From the NCBI GenBank assembly GCA_905221605.1, contig CAJNDS010000353.1, positions 93,501 to 157,500 of the forward strand: DNA of 64,000 nt, written 5' to 3'. The notes beneath the pieces were generated by a model. It searched no databases. It was not told the DNA's origin and saw only the letters and a list, made by a program, of their open reading frames with translations. The stretch is from Symbiodinium natans (taxonomy: Eukaryota > Sar > Dinophyceae > Suessiales > Symbiodiniaceae). The position numbers and the translations under genes were made by a program. Below, in pieces: positions 20,561 through 32,179 of the stretch; the first letter of the stretch is position 1; each line of letters starts with the position of its first letter.

Positions 20561-21419
20561 GGTCCTCGGAGCTTCCTTTGTGCAGAGATCCGGGACGGGG
20601 CAGAGGCCTACGGAGCTGCTGTCGAGGAAGGCCCCACCTGCTGGTCCAGGACGACGGGCGTTCCGCTAACCACGAATCAATTTGGCAAAGCAGGGCGCCG
20701 TTCTACACCCGAAAGAGGTGGCCCTTCTCCCTTTTGCAACAGATGGGGACGGGGCAGCGTCATCTCCGGCAAGGAAGTCTACATGTTGGCCACCTGGGTC
20801 GCCCGATTCGAAGTCCGGCGCCTGAGAAGTGACTGCCCCGCGCAAGACGATGCCGTGGATGCACAAAAAAGGGGAAAGAAGCTGGCTCTCTGGCCTTTCC
20901 ACTGCGAGGTGGCTCATGTTTGCCTCATGCGTGACAGATGCCCAATGGACAATGCAGTGATATGGACAAAAAAATGCATCGTTGTGAGCGTCTAGTGCTG
21001 CGAGCTCTGAGCTCCCCCCGAAAGCGCCAACGCCCCGAAGTGTCTGAGCATGTCTGAGCTGTACCAAGTCTTGCGTTTCAAGCTTCAAGCCTTCATGCGC
21101 TATCCACGTCGCATGTCGAAGTCAATAGTTCTTGGCAGCCACTTTCGCAATCAGCCGGGCTCACGTGTGCTATCACTCTTGAGAGCTGGGGATGGTAAGA
21201 CCGCCACACGCACGAGATCACACGAGGTTGTAGTTAGGCGAAAAAGTGTTTTGGGACGTTTGAGCTTTGCGGGGTGCCTCCAGCAAGAACTTTGAGATCT
21301 GCCCTTAAATTCAATTCAACAGAAAAGGACAAACTTTGAGACGCAGGCTTGGAACTATGCAGCATGTGCCCAGCCAAGCCGAGCCACACCGTAACAAAAA
21401 AGCAGGCCCAAGCCACACC

Positions 21420-22090
21420 TTTAAAACAACAATAACCTCCGCCGTTATGGAGCCACGATTACGTTACCAGCACAGCTTTGGGCGTCTGCAACCTGTGCTG
21501 GTAACGATATAGGTCACATGTGCTCTTTACCCACAAGGAATAAACATCTCAATTTACTTAACAACCCCCTCTTTTGGTTGAAAAACATACTGTAGTCTTC
21601 TGGCACATGCAAGTGCAAAACGGCACCAGCAAGGAACAACGGGAACAAAGTTAGGTAGCGCAAAAGAAAGACACAAGTAGCGCAAAAAGAAAACCACAGA
21701 TCGCATGCTTTTCGCCCTGTGTTATGCTACCAACAAGTGTCGGCAAGCCAAAAGCATATGTAAAGCACAAACGAAAGATACAGGTGGCGCAAACCAAAGA
21801 CACAGGTCAGGCGCTCTCTCCGAACGGGCTTACCAACTCTCACCACTACTGGCATCCCAGGCCAAAACCGAAATGCCAGTCGTGTGTTGTTCTGCAGGCT
21901 CCCGCCAAAGAAGCCATACCAACACAACCAGCCAGCACCTCCTAACCAAAATCAAATTGCCACAGCATCACTCAAATTTACAGTACTCAGTTTTGTTGTG
22001 CACATATCTGCTGTTTTGCAAACCATCAGACTGTACAGTCTTGTTGGACACGCGATTCCTGTTCTGCAAATTCTCGCCTAGGCAGCCATG
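21420..22090. repeat. Imperfect short-period repeats closing copy A
   Basis: Recurrent GTAGCGCAAAAGAAAGACAC-like words at 21655-21800, followed by sequence shared with 31040-31320 of copy B. The open frames across it are not protein-like. Confidence 0.5.
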
Positions 22091-22092
22091 AA

Positions 22093-23061
22093 GCACCGAC
22101 GCCCCTGCCACATTCCGCTTTGGCTAACCAAAAGGCAGCGTCTTAGGTCCCAGGCTCCTCATTCCTCCGCTCTCCAGTCGAAGCCCCCCATCGTCGGTCC
22201 ATGCCTCCCACGAAGTGAAGAGGTTAGGGTTGCGGTGAAGTACTTGCGTTTAGTGAAAAAAAGGTTTTTGGAGTTTAGGGTTTAGCGGCAGTGAGGGTTT
22301 AGGGAGGTGGGCGCACAATGCACACGCAAGAGGATCAAGCCATGACTGACTTTGTTGCTCCTCCAGCCTTCAGCCCTTGCCACACCAAACCTTGCACGAA
22401 GTGTCTAGCTTGGGGTCACTTCCAGAAGCTGCCTTCCGAAAGGTGTTTCCGTTGAGGCTCCATGATGAAGGATGCGAGACAGAGGTTCCAAGGTTCCAGG
22501 GCTTTTCTTTTGTAAACCCGCGCTGTGCAACTGCCTGGGGCGGCTTCGGCCAGGAACCCTCCGCGTCAGCTCAACAGCAACAACAGCAGTCCCAGATGAC
22601 CATGTTCCGCAAGAATGGGCCAAAGCTTGGTGACTAATGACTAACTGTGTACCAGCCTGATACACTTTCAAATCAGCTAGGTAGCCATGTCAATTAAGGT
22701 TCAGGTGACATGGGCAACTTTACGCTGCGAGACAGCAGCCATAGAAACGTCCAGCATTGGAGAAACTGGGATGGTGATCGCTTCAGCTCCTGTGCCTGTG
22801 CTAAACCCTAAGCCAGTTCCTGTCTACCAAGAAGGCGTGTAAGTGGCTTGAGTTAGAGAAGCGCAGACCGCCTGAATGAACAGATGGACGTCCGAGCGAC
22901 ACGATGGGCTTGGTGGCTAGGTGCCCACGAGTGGATAAAATCGAGGGAGCAGCGTGTTGTTCGAGAAGGCCCTGTTCGCAGATCAAGTCTGAGCTTCAGC
23001 TACACCTCCGTAGGAAGGCCTTGACTTTGCTCGGCGTGCACTCCTATGCGAGCACATCCAG
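22093..23061. other. Spacer between duplication copies; TTTAGGG-like tract
   Basis: Mostly unremarkable sequence. At 22269-22303 there are three GTTTAGGG or GTTTAG words close together, like a short internal patch of the TTTAGGG telomere type. Isolated GGGTTTAGGG also occurs at 47395 and its complement in altered form near 63808. Confidence 0.4.
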
Positions 23062-23278
23062 AGCTCCTTGGCTTTCAGGAAAAAGGGCTTTGTCGTCGAT
23101 ATCCGATCCGATGACTCGCAGTCGGATATAGGTCTCAAACACCGTTTCTTCGCAGCAAAAGTAGCGCAGCGAGATTTTGCAGAATGTAGCTGGGTGGCAG
23201 CTCCAAGTTGCAGAGATAAGTTGACAAGTTTGATTCAGCCAGATCCTCAAACGTCATCTGAAGATCTCCGGACTAGAA
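23062..23278 (+). CDS. Coding-like exon, possibly anticodon-binding-domain-like
   Basis: A plus-strand frame reads LAFRKKGFVVDIRSDDSQSD then IGLKHRFFAAKVAQRDFAE. The pattern of a hydrophobic strand ending in V-D, an Asp/Ser loop, then K-R-x-A-x-x-A-Q-x-x-F is reminiscent of the anticodon-binding domain of class II aminoacyl-tRNA synthetases such as ThrRS. This is a resemblance by eye over about 45 residues only. The frame runs directly into duplication copy B at 23279, so the gene, if real, was interrupted by or lies at the edge of the duplication. No other exon of such an enzyme was found. Confidence 0.2.
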
Positions 23279-23637
23279 GAATCCCGAAGACGGAGCCATG
23301 CCACTGCTCTTTCCAGAAGCAGTGGATCTGCCGATGGCCCAGCTCGCAGTCAACTCATGATCCTTTGAACTCCTCAAGCTCTCGTGCTGGCGCTTCGTGT
23401 GCTTTGCATCTGAGTCTTTTTTTGGTGGAGAAACAAGGCGCAACGGCGCCGTCAGAGAGCCGCCGTCGGCGCTCAAAGCAGCGTACGCAGCCGGCAAGCA
23501 GCACGAGGCGGGTTTCTCGTTGGACCGTTAGACTGCTCCGGTTGCAGCGGTCCCACGGGTATGCCGAGTACATGCCACCTCATGCCACCTCATTTCCAGT
23601 CATTGTTTAATCCCGACAAGTGTGAGTTCAGGACGGC

Positions 23638-23820
23638 GTGCACCTCATCCTCCTCTTCCTGCTTGCCCTTGCGCTCACCACGCTGCTGCTGGGCTACTGG
23701 GCTGCCCATTATGAGCCACCCGTGCACAGCTCGCCTTGGATGTTGAGCGCCAAGTGCCCCAGGCTTCTACATCCGAGGGAAGTTCAGGCCAGTGACCGCA
23801 GTGACTGCAATGTAGCCTAA
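23638..23820 (+). CDS. Coding-like ORF with one membrane helix (copy B)
   Basis: Same as the ORF at 16565-16747, with no residue difference that I can see. Likely an exon rather than a full gene. Confidence 0.35.
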   Translation: MHLILLFLLALALTTLLLGYWAAHYEPPVHSSPWMLSAKCPRLLHPREVQASDRSDCNVA

Positions 23821-24330
23821 CCCCTATAGAAGCTACATATACTTCATGGCCTGTGAACCTTAAACGCTGAACCATGCTAAGCCGCGAAGCACTTCATTGC
23901 ATTGCCGGCTCCCCAGCCGCAGGTCTGCTGGCAACGTCTCGCGCTGAGTTATGCTGAGTTGACTTGCTTGAGAACCGGAATCACGACTAGCTGTAGGTCT
24001 TTCTGTGTCGTTGTCAGCCACGATATGTCAACGGTTAAAGGGGTTACGAGGCGTGGCGGCGCAGTGCAGGGAAAGGTGGCTTATCGACACATGTTTGCTT
24101 GCAATTATAAGGGCATCCCTTTGAAAAAGGGGCTTGCGCTGCTCCAGTGATGCGGCACAGGGAATGCACGACAACAACAGTGAAGGCAACAACGACAATG
24201 ACGACGACAACTGCAACAGCCAGGGGAAACAAGGACAGAGGCGAACTAGCTTTGGCTGTCAAGCGAGATGGGTGTGGCGGAGGGTGAGCCGCGGGAAGCT
24301 CATGACAGGCACGTGGCCCCTCGTCCTGCC

Positions 24331-24376
24331 CCCACCCCCCCCCCCCCCCCCAAAAAAAAAAAAAAAAAAAAAAAGA
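24331..24376. repeat. Poly-C run followed by poly-A run (copy B)
   Basis: Equivalent of 17196-17240 with a shorter C run and a longer A run. Confidence 0.8.
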
Positions 24377-24605
24377 AGAATCAAAAAACATAAATCATCT
24401 CACTTTTCGTGTATGGATGGTTTCCCTGTGCCCCAATTTGTCCCGTTGTTCAGTTGGCGCCCCCCTCAGAAGTAGGAACTGGTGGACCATACCCTCGAGC
24501 CTAGTATGGATTTCAGCACTTGCCCCTGGCTGGCCAAGCTGCGCGCGTCGCGTCCACGCATGATGGTTGCTCACATCTGCACGGGCACAAGAGGGAGAAA
24601 ACACA

Positions 24606-26190
24606 CACTTGAGTTGGAGTCAAGTTGACAAGAAAACATGCAGAACGGCGCGGAGCTCGAAGCAGGTACGTAGGGGCGGCGTCCCACCCCTATTTCACGG
24701 GTCAGGATGGGGGTCTTCATTGGCACCTGCCCCATTCCTTTCCGCAGGTGCCCCTTGCTGAGAACAACACGCGAAAACATTGAGAACTTGAGCCCGGACC
24801 ACATGTTCACAAACCCTGGCATTTACAACGCGTACCGAAACTTGCCACAACATTGTGCATTGCTCAAACCTCCGCTATCCTTGGTCCCAGGGAATCCCAC
24901 ACACAAAAGCCAACTTAGCATGCAAGCATTCTCGCATCACTCGTGCTTGAGCTTGGGATCGTCATCAACAAATCCAAAACGTGTGTAGCCACTTGTAAAG
25001 TCACATTTATGCCATGCGTCGGTCAAGTGGGGACGTGTGCCAGTTGCCACCATGCGGCACTCACATATGCCATGCACTGCCACGCATGCATCGTACAAGT
25101 CACGCCAAGCATACGATTCCAAACGTCACAGCGCTTCTGTCATGCACAATCATGCAAATCCGTTGCGCAAATCACTCTGTTGCGATGTGCAGCTCACTGC
25201 ACTCGTGCCATTGACGATCATGCCATGCACCGTCGTTCAAGTCAAGCCAAGTACAATACTTCATGCATCACACGGCTCGAGGTGTACTTGCAACCTTCAA
25301 CCCATGTGCAAGTTGTCAGGCAACACGGCCTCCCGGGCATACACACGACCTCCATGCATCACATTACCGCCATGAAGCGCTCGTCATGATGCAGAGTTTT
25401 GTTCGGAAACGCTTTTAGGCGATGCCATGCTTTCGAGGTGGTCAAGACTGGTCCCCTGCAACACAGGTCATGCTTTCTAATGCAATTGCTGAACGACATG
25501 CGGACACAAGAAAAACATTGCACAGCGAAACGACACTGACAACAACAATCATGGAGTAGTAAGAGCGTGTTCTGTTACAGCGAGTTGACAGCCGCATCAC
25601 CTGGTCTGGACCTGGTCCGCAAAACTTTGGCCCCGAAGATTTCTGGTCTCAAAACAATCTGGTCCATAGGGTATGGTCGCAGGATCTTCTTGTCAGGCAT
25701 AACCTTTCAAACCACGTACGCCAACTTTGCTGCTTCGACATGTACCTGACAGCATGTTCAATAACACAGGCTTATGCTCAACTCAATTCCACGCCTCGGT
25801 TTTTGGGCCACATCATGCAGCCTCATGCATGTTTTTGGACCCTCTGCAGATTCGCAGAGAATTCACGACAAGCGCCAAATGGGAAGGGCTGCCGACACTC
25901 ACACTTGAGTTGGAGTCAAGTTGGCAAGAAAACATGCAGAACGGAGCGGAGCTCGAAGCAGGTACGTAGGGGCGGCGTCCCACCCCTATTTCACGGGTCA
26001 GGATGGGGGTCTTCATTGGCACCTGCCCCATTCCTTTCCCCAGGTGCCCCCTTCTGAGAACAACACGCGAAAACATTGAGAACTTGAGCCCGGACCACAT
26101 GTTCACAAACCCTGGCATTTACAAGGCGTACCGAAACTTGCGACAACATTGTGCATTGAGCTCCGCTATCCTTGGTCCCAGGGAATCCCA
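24606..26190 (+). repeat. 1.0-kb insertion between two copies of a 285-bp block
   Basis: The block 24606-24895 (from CACACTTGAGTTGGAGTCAA to GGGAATCCCACAC) reappears at about 25900-26190. Copy A has this region once, with a small local duplication at 17627-17715. The 1.0 kb between the blocks (24896-25902) is absent from copy A. It contains imperfectly repeated ATGCCATGC and GTACAAGTCACGCC words but no open frame with motifs. The layout fits either insertion of an element with duplication of the flank, or unequal exchange between two copies. Confidence 0.7.
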
Positions 26191-26516
26191 CACACACACA
26201 CACACACGTGTCCGAGATTATGTGGGAGTTGGTACTGGGCATCAAGCTGGTGACTCATTGTGGCCGAGGCCCAGACTCAGAATCCCGAGAATCGGGTCTC
26301 CCAGCATGGCGCTTAATGGGCTTCTGTTGTGGTATGCTGGAGGTGCGCGGTGTGATTCACATGAGTCTCGCATGAGTTTCGTGTGCAATTTGCATCTTTC
26401 CATCTGACCGCACAGCCTGCGCAGCCTGAGGGGCGGGCGTGGTGATGTCGGGGCCCCTGCGTTGCCTGACGTTCGGAGTGCACTGTTCAGTCTTCTGAGA
26501 TCAGGCCCTTCTCAAC

Positions 26517-26770
26517 ATGGAGGAGGGCCGGCTTCCCGCGCAGGCGGCGGGGCCTGAGGCGGCTGCACCGGAGGCGGCGGGGCCGGAGGCGTCGCAAGAC
26601 AACCGATTTTGCCGCCTGCTACCCTTGCTGTTCCAAGCCTGGCCACTTGCTGTTCACCTGAAGCTTCGCAGGTGGACCGTGACGAGGTCACGGAGCTGGA
26701 GTCCGTCGTGGGCTGGGCATATGTGATTGCTGCGCTGGTTTCGACAGCCAATGACGGCATGAGCTCATAA
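26517..26770 (+). CDS. Small coding-like two-exon gene (copy B)
   Basis: Same arrangement as 18149-18402, identical by eye. Confidence 0.3.
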
Positions 26771-26771
26771 G

Positions 26772-27304
26772 TCACAAGGAACCGCGGACCTTGCCTGGGA
26801 CCTGAGGTGGGCTGGATGCTCTACAGCCGCGAGTGCCTTCGCCAGCACCGTCGCGGCCGCAACCAGGCCCGCTTGCAAGGGGCTTGCACAGTGCGAAGTC
26901 AACAACACGTGACAGCAAGTGGGTGTTTACATGCAAGCTTGCAGTCCAAGAGTCCAGGAGCTTCGGCGGGAGGTCCGGCAGGCCCCTGGCATCCTCTGAC
27001 CTACAAATGTTCAAACTTATAAGCTCTTGACTCTTGTCAATTTCGTCAATTTCGGGTCCTAGCCAAAGGCGCAAAGGCCGGTCGCTGACGTGGAGGCGCC
27101 CGTCCGGCGCTACGTCCCAGGTGATGTCCCAAGCCTCGCCCCACGCGTCGAAGGACCCCACCGCCTTCGAGGACGGCCCGCCCAGCGAGGCAGAGGCGCG
27201 CCCCAGGGTCCTGGTCTTGTTTCTGTCTCCTTTTCCCAAACCTTCAGCTGGTGAAGGGCGACAGGCCCTTCGGCGATGATGACGGCCTGCCTGACCCCAT
27301 TGCT

Positions 27305-27346
<42 letters not shown>

Positions 27347-27859
27347 AGAGAGAGAGAGAGGGGGGGAGAGCGCGTGCCAACGCGCACGAACTATAGGAAG
27401 CCCAGGTACTTGTAGAATCACCTGGAACCACCCACGGGCTTGCTGAGCGAACCAAATGCCCAGATCTTCGGACGTTTGTGCTATTTGTGTTTCAGGGCTT
27501 CGGCAGAGATGTTTCTGGGCTTCGAGGTTCTTGTGGATGTTTGCCCGAACATCACATTCAAGGGGCCAAGCATCGGGGGCTCCCTGGCTGAACGTCCGGG
27601 CGAGCATCCCGATCACCCTGCGCTGAACGCTTGTTGCGGACAACATGCCAGCCATGAGCTGTCGTTCCTTGTAGAAGATGCTTTGGGGTGTCCCGCAATT
27701 TGATGTTGTAGCCTCGGTTGTGAGCTTTGGGGCGGCTGGAGGCTGCTCTGTTGAAAGTGCTCGGGCCAGGCTGGGAGACCTTCTCCGCAAGCGCCCTGCG
27801 CAGCGCCAGTTTGCCGGACTGGGCCATGGCCGAGGACTGGGATGCTTCGCGTTTATCAT
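26772..27859 (-). pseudogene. Minus-strand coding-like exons, frame-shifted in copy B
   Basis: Counterpart of 18404-19490. Where copy A reads GGGGCTCCTGACTG (plus strand, near 19207), copy B reads GGGGCTCCCTGGCTG (near 27577), one base longer. On the minus strand this moves the frame after RTFSQ, so the copy-B frame continues GAPDAWPLE instead of EPLMFGPLN. One of the two copies is therefore broken if this is a gene. Confidence 0.35.
27309..27371. repeat. (GA)n microsatellite (copy B)
   Basis: Counterpart of 18942-19003. Confidence 0.9.
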
Positions 27860-27920
27860 CTTATATCCTTGCCGCGTCCCTTTTCTCAGTCAGCATCAGT
27901 CAGCAGTCAGCGTGTGAAGA

Positions 27921-28430
27921 TTGTTGCTGAGGAGGACGCCGGCGCCAGTGCTTCCAACACCTCGGAAAGCTACTCTGCGGGCTCGGGTGCCTAAAGCACC
28001 CCTGGCGCGGCACCTGCTGCAGAGCTGCCACAGAGCTGCTGCAGAGTGCGCTCCAGCGCTCTTGGATCAGAAAACAGCGGTCGAAATGAGGGCCGAGCAT
28101 TCCGGCACTTCAACCAAGACTACCGATCTTCGTGTGCATGACATCTCAGGGAGTTCCTGCGTCAGCTTCGAGCTCCAGAGCTCCACCTCCGAACTTCGAA
28201 ACTTCGATGCTGATTGCCTTTTTCTGGATGCAGCTGCTCGTGGGAAGAGGCCCAACTTTGAGGCAGACATTTGTGTCGGGCCTTTGGCAAGCTTTGCGAA
28301 GGTGAATGGACCTTCCGTGGTGCTTGTGTTCCACAAGCAACAAGATCGAGCAATTGTGCGAACTGTCAAACTTCGGCAAAGAACGGAGTTGCCCTTACAG
28401 CAACGGCGGCCTGCATTTGTGATGGCTTGA
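27921..28430 (+). CDS. Duplicated 169-codon ORF, unknown (copy B)
   Basis: Counterpart of 19552-20061 with one visible residue change. Its end again overlaps the start of the 227-bp repeat family. Confidence 0.3.
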   Translation: MLLRRTPAPVLPTPRKATLRARVPKAPLARHLLQSCHRAAAECAPALLDQKTAVEMRAEHSGTSTKTTDLRVHDISGSSCVSFELQSSTSELRNFDADCLFLDAAARGKRPNFEADICVGPLASFAKVNGPSVVLVFHKQQDRAIVRTVKLRQRTELPLQQRRPAFVMA

Positions 28431-28630
28431 TGCTGCGAGACTGGATTTCAGAACGCAAGCTGAAGCATGTTGACCCGTGGTCTGGGTCTCAACAGGTCGA
28501 GGACGGCGCGCACGCCGCTCAACCTTGAATCAATCTGGCAAAGCAGGGCGCCAGGATATCCCTGCGGCGCCTTGTCTCGCAACGCTTGATTGCATGCCCC
28601 TTGATGCAAAGAACGCTGGGTCAGGATCTC

Positions 28631-29640
28631 ATTGTTTGGGCCAGCAAACTTCGGCAAAGAACGGAGTTGCCCTTACCGCAACGGCGGCCTGCATTGTGAT
28701 GGCTTGATGCTGCGAGACTGGAGTTCCGAACACAAGCTGAAGCGGCGCCGGGATATCCCTGTACACCCGAAAGATGTGGCTCTCTCACGCCTCGGCAAGT
28801 GGGGCCGTGTCTCGCACAACGCTTGATTTGGTGCAAAGAACGCTGGGTCAGGATCTCATTGTTTGGGCCAGCAAACTTCGGCAAAGAACGGAGTTGCCCT
28901 TACCGCAACGGCGGCCTGCATTGTGATGGCTTGATGCTGCGAGACTGGAGTTCCGAACACAAGCTGAAGCGGCGCCGGGATATCCCTGTACACCCGAAAG
29001 ATGTGGCTCTCTCACGCCTCGGCAAGTGGGGCCGTGTCTCGCACAACGCTTGATTTGGTGCAAAGAACGCTGGGTCAGGATCTCATTGTTTGGGCCAGCA
29101 AACTTCGGCAAAGAACGGAGTTGCCCTTACCGCCACGGCGGCCTGCATTGTGATGGCTTGATGCTGCGAGACTGGAGTTCCGAACACAAGCTGAAGCGGC
29201 GCCGGGATATCCCTGTACACCCGAAAGATGTGGCTCTCTCACGCCTCGGCAAGTGGGGCCGTGTCTCGCACAACGCTTGATTTGGTGCAAAGAACGCTGG
29301 GTCAGGATCTCATTGTTTGGGCCAGCAAACTTCGGCAAAGAACGGAGTTGCCCTTGCCGCAACGGCGTCCTGCGTTTGTGATGGCTTGATGCTGCGAGAC
29401 TGGAGTTCCGAACACAAGCTGAAGCGGCGCCGGGATATCCCTGTACACCCGAAAGATGTGGCTCTCTCACGCCTCGGCAAGTGGGGCCGTGTCTCGCACA
29501 ACGCTTGATTTGGTGCAAAGAACGCTGGGTCAGGATCTCATTGTTTTGGGCCAGCAAACTTCGGCAAAGAACGGAGTTGCCCTTGCCGCAACGGCGGCCT
29601 GCATTGTGATGGCTTGATGCTGCGAGACTGGGTCTCAGAA
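28631..29640 (+). repeat. 227-bp tandem array, four full units and a partial
   Basis: The landmark ATTGTTTGGGCCAGC starts at 28631, 28858, 29085, 29312 and 29540, a period of 227, 227, 227 and 228 bp. Units are near identical, with single changes such as CCGCAACGG to CCGCCACGG in the third. The period is not a multiple of three, so the long minus-strand frame across it (29075-29785) simply cycles through frames and is not a gene. Confidence 0.95.
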
Positions 29641-30507
29641 CGCCAGCTTGAGCATATTGACCAGTGGTCCTCGGAGAGCTTCCTTTGTGCAGAGATCCGG
29701 GACGGGGCAGAGGCCTACGACCGGAAGCTGCTGTCGAGGAAGGCCCCGCCTGCTGGTCCAGGGCGACGGGCGTTCCGCTATTCACGAATCAATTTGGCAA
29801 AGCAGGGCGCCGTTCTACACCCGAAAGAGGTGGCCCTTCTCCCTTGTGCAACAGATGGGGACGGGGCAGCGTCATCTCCGGCAAGGAAGTCTACATGTTG
29901 GCCACCTGTCGCCCGATTTGCCGCGCAAGACGATGCCGTGGATGCACAAAAAAGGGGAAAGGAGCTGGCTCTCTGGCCTTTCCACTGCGAGGTGGCTCAT
30001 GTTTGCCTCATGCGTGACAGATGCCCAATGGACAATGCAGTGATATGGACAAAAAAATGCATCGTTGTGAGCGTCTAGTGCTGCGAGCTCTGAGCTCCCC
30101 CCGAAAGCGCCAACGCCCCGAAGTGTCTGAGCATGTCTGAGCTGTACCAAGTCTTGCGTTTCAAGCTTCAAGCCTTCATGCGCTATCCACGTCGCATTTC
30201 GAAGTCAATAGTTCTTGGCGCCCACTTTCGCAATCAGCCGGGCTCACGTGTGATGGCCGCGTAGCGTCCGGCGCGACGGACTTGGCCCCTATCATTCTTG
30301 AGAGCTGGGGAGGGTAAGACCGCCACACGCACGAGATCACACGAGGTTGTAGTTAGGCAAAAAAGTGTTTTGGGACGTTTGAGCTTTGCGGGGTGCCTCC
30401 AGCAAGAACTTTGAGATCAACTTCGAGACGCACGCTTGGAACTTTTCCGGGTGTCGCCGGCAAATTAAAGCTCTGAACATTTTTGCACAGCAAGCAGAGT
30501 TGGTTCA

Positions 30508-30622
30508 AACCTTGGATGTTTCCCCTGCGACCAAATACCTCGCGCCAGATGTTTCCCCTGCGACCAAATAGCTCTGTTTCCCTTGCGGCCAAATAGCTCG
30601 CGCCAGCGACCAAACAGCTCGA
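30508..30622. repeat. Minisatellite around GTTTCCCCTGCGACCAAATA
   Basis: Three to four units of about 33-36 bp with GACCAAATAGCTCGCGCCAG-like text, found only in copy B. Confidence 0.7.
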
Positions 30623-31322
30623 GCCTAAACATCTACAGTAAGTGGCAACAGATCGTCAAGCCGAGCCACACCGTAACCAAAAACAGGCCCGAGCCACACT
30701 TTTAAAACAACAATAACCTCCGCTGTTGTGGAGCCACGATTACGTTACCAGCACACAGGTTTGGGCGTCTGCAACCTGTGCTGGTAACGATATGGGTCAC
30801 ATGTGCTCTTTACCCACAAGGCATAAGCATCTCAATTGACTTAAAACCCCCTCTTTTCGTTGCAGAACATACTGTAGTCTTCTGCCAGGTAGCGCAAAAG
30901 AAAGACACAAGTAGCGCAAAACGAAAAACACAGATCGCATGCTTGTCGCCCGGTGTTATGCTACCAACAAGTGTCGGCAAGCCAAAAGCATATGTGTAGC
31001 ACAAACGAAGATACAGGTAGCGCAAACCAAAGACACAGGTCAGGCGCTCTCCCCGAACGGGCTTACCAACTCTCACCACTGGCATCCCAGGCCAAAACCG
31101 AAATGCCAGTCGTGCGTTGTTCTGCAGACTCCCGCCAAAGCAGCCATGCCAACACAACCAGCCAGCACCTCCTAACCAAAATCAAAATGCCACAGCATCA
31201 CTCAAATTTACAGTACTCAGTTTTGTTGTGCACATGTCTGCTGTTTTGCAATCCATCAGACTGTACAGTCTTGTTGGACACACGATTCCTGTTCTGCAAA
31301 TTCTCGCCTAGGCAGCCATGAA

Positions 31323-31850
31323 CCACCCAATGCCCGAAAACAAAAAAGACCAGGCAAGATTACTGTCTTGTTGTACACGCGTTGGCAGGCTCTCGCCAAG
31401 CACCCGTACCAGCACACACCAGATAGCACCACATGCGTTGCCATGCCCAAACTTAGACACGCATCAAAATCAAAACGCCAGTGCCAATTTCAAGCACTAC
31501 GCAAAGCACGGACTTGCGTTGTACATGTGGCTGCTGTTCTGGGTGCATCCGTACCGACATATACCAGTCAGCAGCCCAACCTGTCAACGCATGCAGAACA
31601 GGCGGTTTGTTCTTCGCGATGATTGCGTGCGTGCGTGGGTGCGTCGGTGCGTGGGTGCGTGCGTGGCCGAACACGGAACTGCCTCTGAACCCCCCGCAGA
31701 CACACGCTCACACACACACAGCATGGTTGACATGCGTGGCCGGAATCCTGAGTCTTGGTGTTTGTAATTTTGTTTACGTACAGCCCTTATTGCGTACCTG
31801 ATTGATGGTCGACCTTCGAGTTTAAACACCTTCATACTGCATGTTGCAAC
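31323..31850. other. No gene recognised
   Basis: Loosely repeated text, for example GTACCAGCACACACC and GTACCGACATATACC, plus a GTGCGTGCGTGG run near 31625-31670. No coding pattern. Confidence 0.4.
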
Positions 31851-31865
31851 GTGGAGACGCAACAT

Positions 31866-32125
31866 GAAGACGACGGGGAGGAGACATTTGTAAAATCCTC
31901 CCAAACTGGTTTCATTGTGGACGAAGACGACAGGGAGGAGACATTTGTAAAATCCCCCCCCACAAATTGGTTTCATTGTGGAAGAAGACGACAGGGAGGA
32001 GACATTTGCAAAATCCCCCCCAAGGTGGTCTCATTCTGGAGGAAGACGACAGGGAGGAGACATTTGTAAAATCCCCCCACGAAGTGGTTTGATTGGAAGA
32101 CGACAGGGAGGAGACATTTGTAACA
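31866..32125 (+). repeat. Minisatellite, 54-61 bp unit, five units
   Basis: GAAGACGACAGGGAGGAGAC followed by ATTTGTAAAATCC recurs from 31866, 31923, 31984, 32042 and 32096. Confidence 0.85.
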
Positions 32126-32179
32126 TCTCGCTTTACCCTCTGTTTTGGTCAGGACAACACTTACTGTCGTCGAGATATA

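Larger units (their letters stand above)
16197..22092 (+). repeat. Segmental duplication, copy A (about 5.9 kb)
   Basis: Starts at GAATCCCGAAGACGGAGCC and ends at GGCAGCCATGAA. The same order of sequence is found at 23279-31322. By eye the two are nearly identical over most of their shared length, with scattered single-base changes, a 9-bp indel near 16285, and larger size differences described under copy B. The near identity means the duplication is recent. Confidence 0.9.
23279..31322 (+). repeat. Segmental duplication, copy B (about 8.0 kb)
   Basis: Second copy of 16197-22092. It is about 2.1 kb longer because of a 66-bp internal insertion near 24185-24250, an insertion at 24896-25902 flanked by a duplicated block of about 285 bp, expansion of the 227-bp array at 28631-29540, and a minisatellite-containing insertion near 30420-30655. 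The shared parts are almost identical by eye. Confidence 0.9.

Noticed and set aside
22260-22310. Telomere or chromosome end
   Set aside because: Only three imperfect TTTAGGG-like words, surrounded by ordinary sequence on both sides.
28631-29640. Possible CRISPR-like array
   Set aside because: Units are near identical over the whole 227 bp with no repeat-spacer alternation, in a eukaryotic context.
29075-29785. Minus-strand open frame of 236 codons over the tandem array
   Set aside because: The 227-bp period is not divisible by three, so the frame just cycles through repeat phases; no start context or domain.
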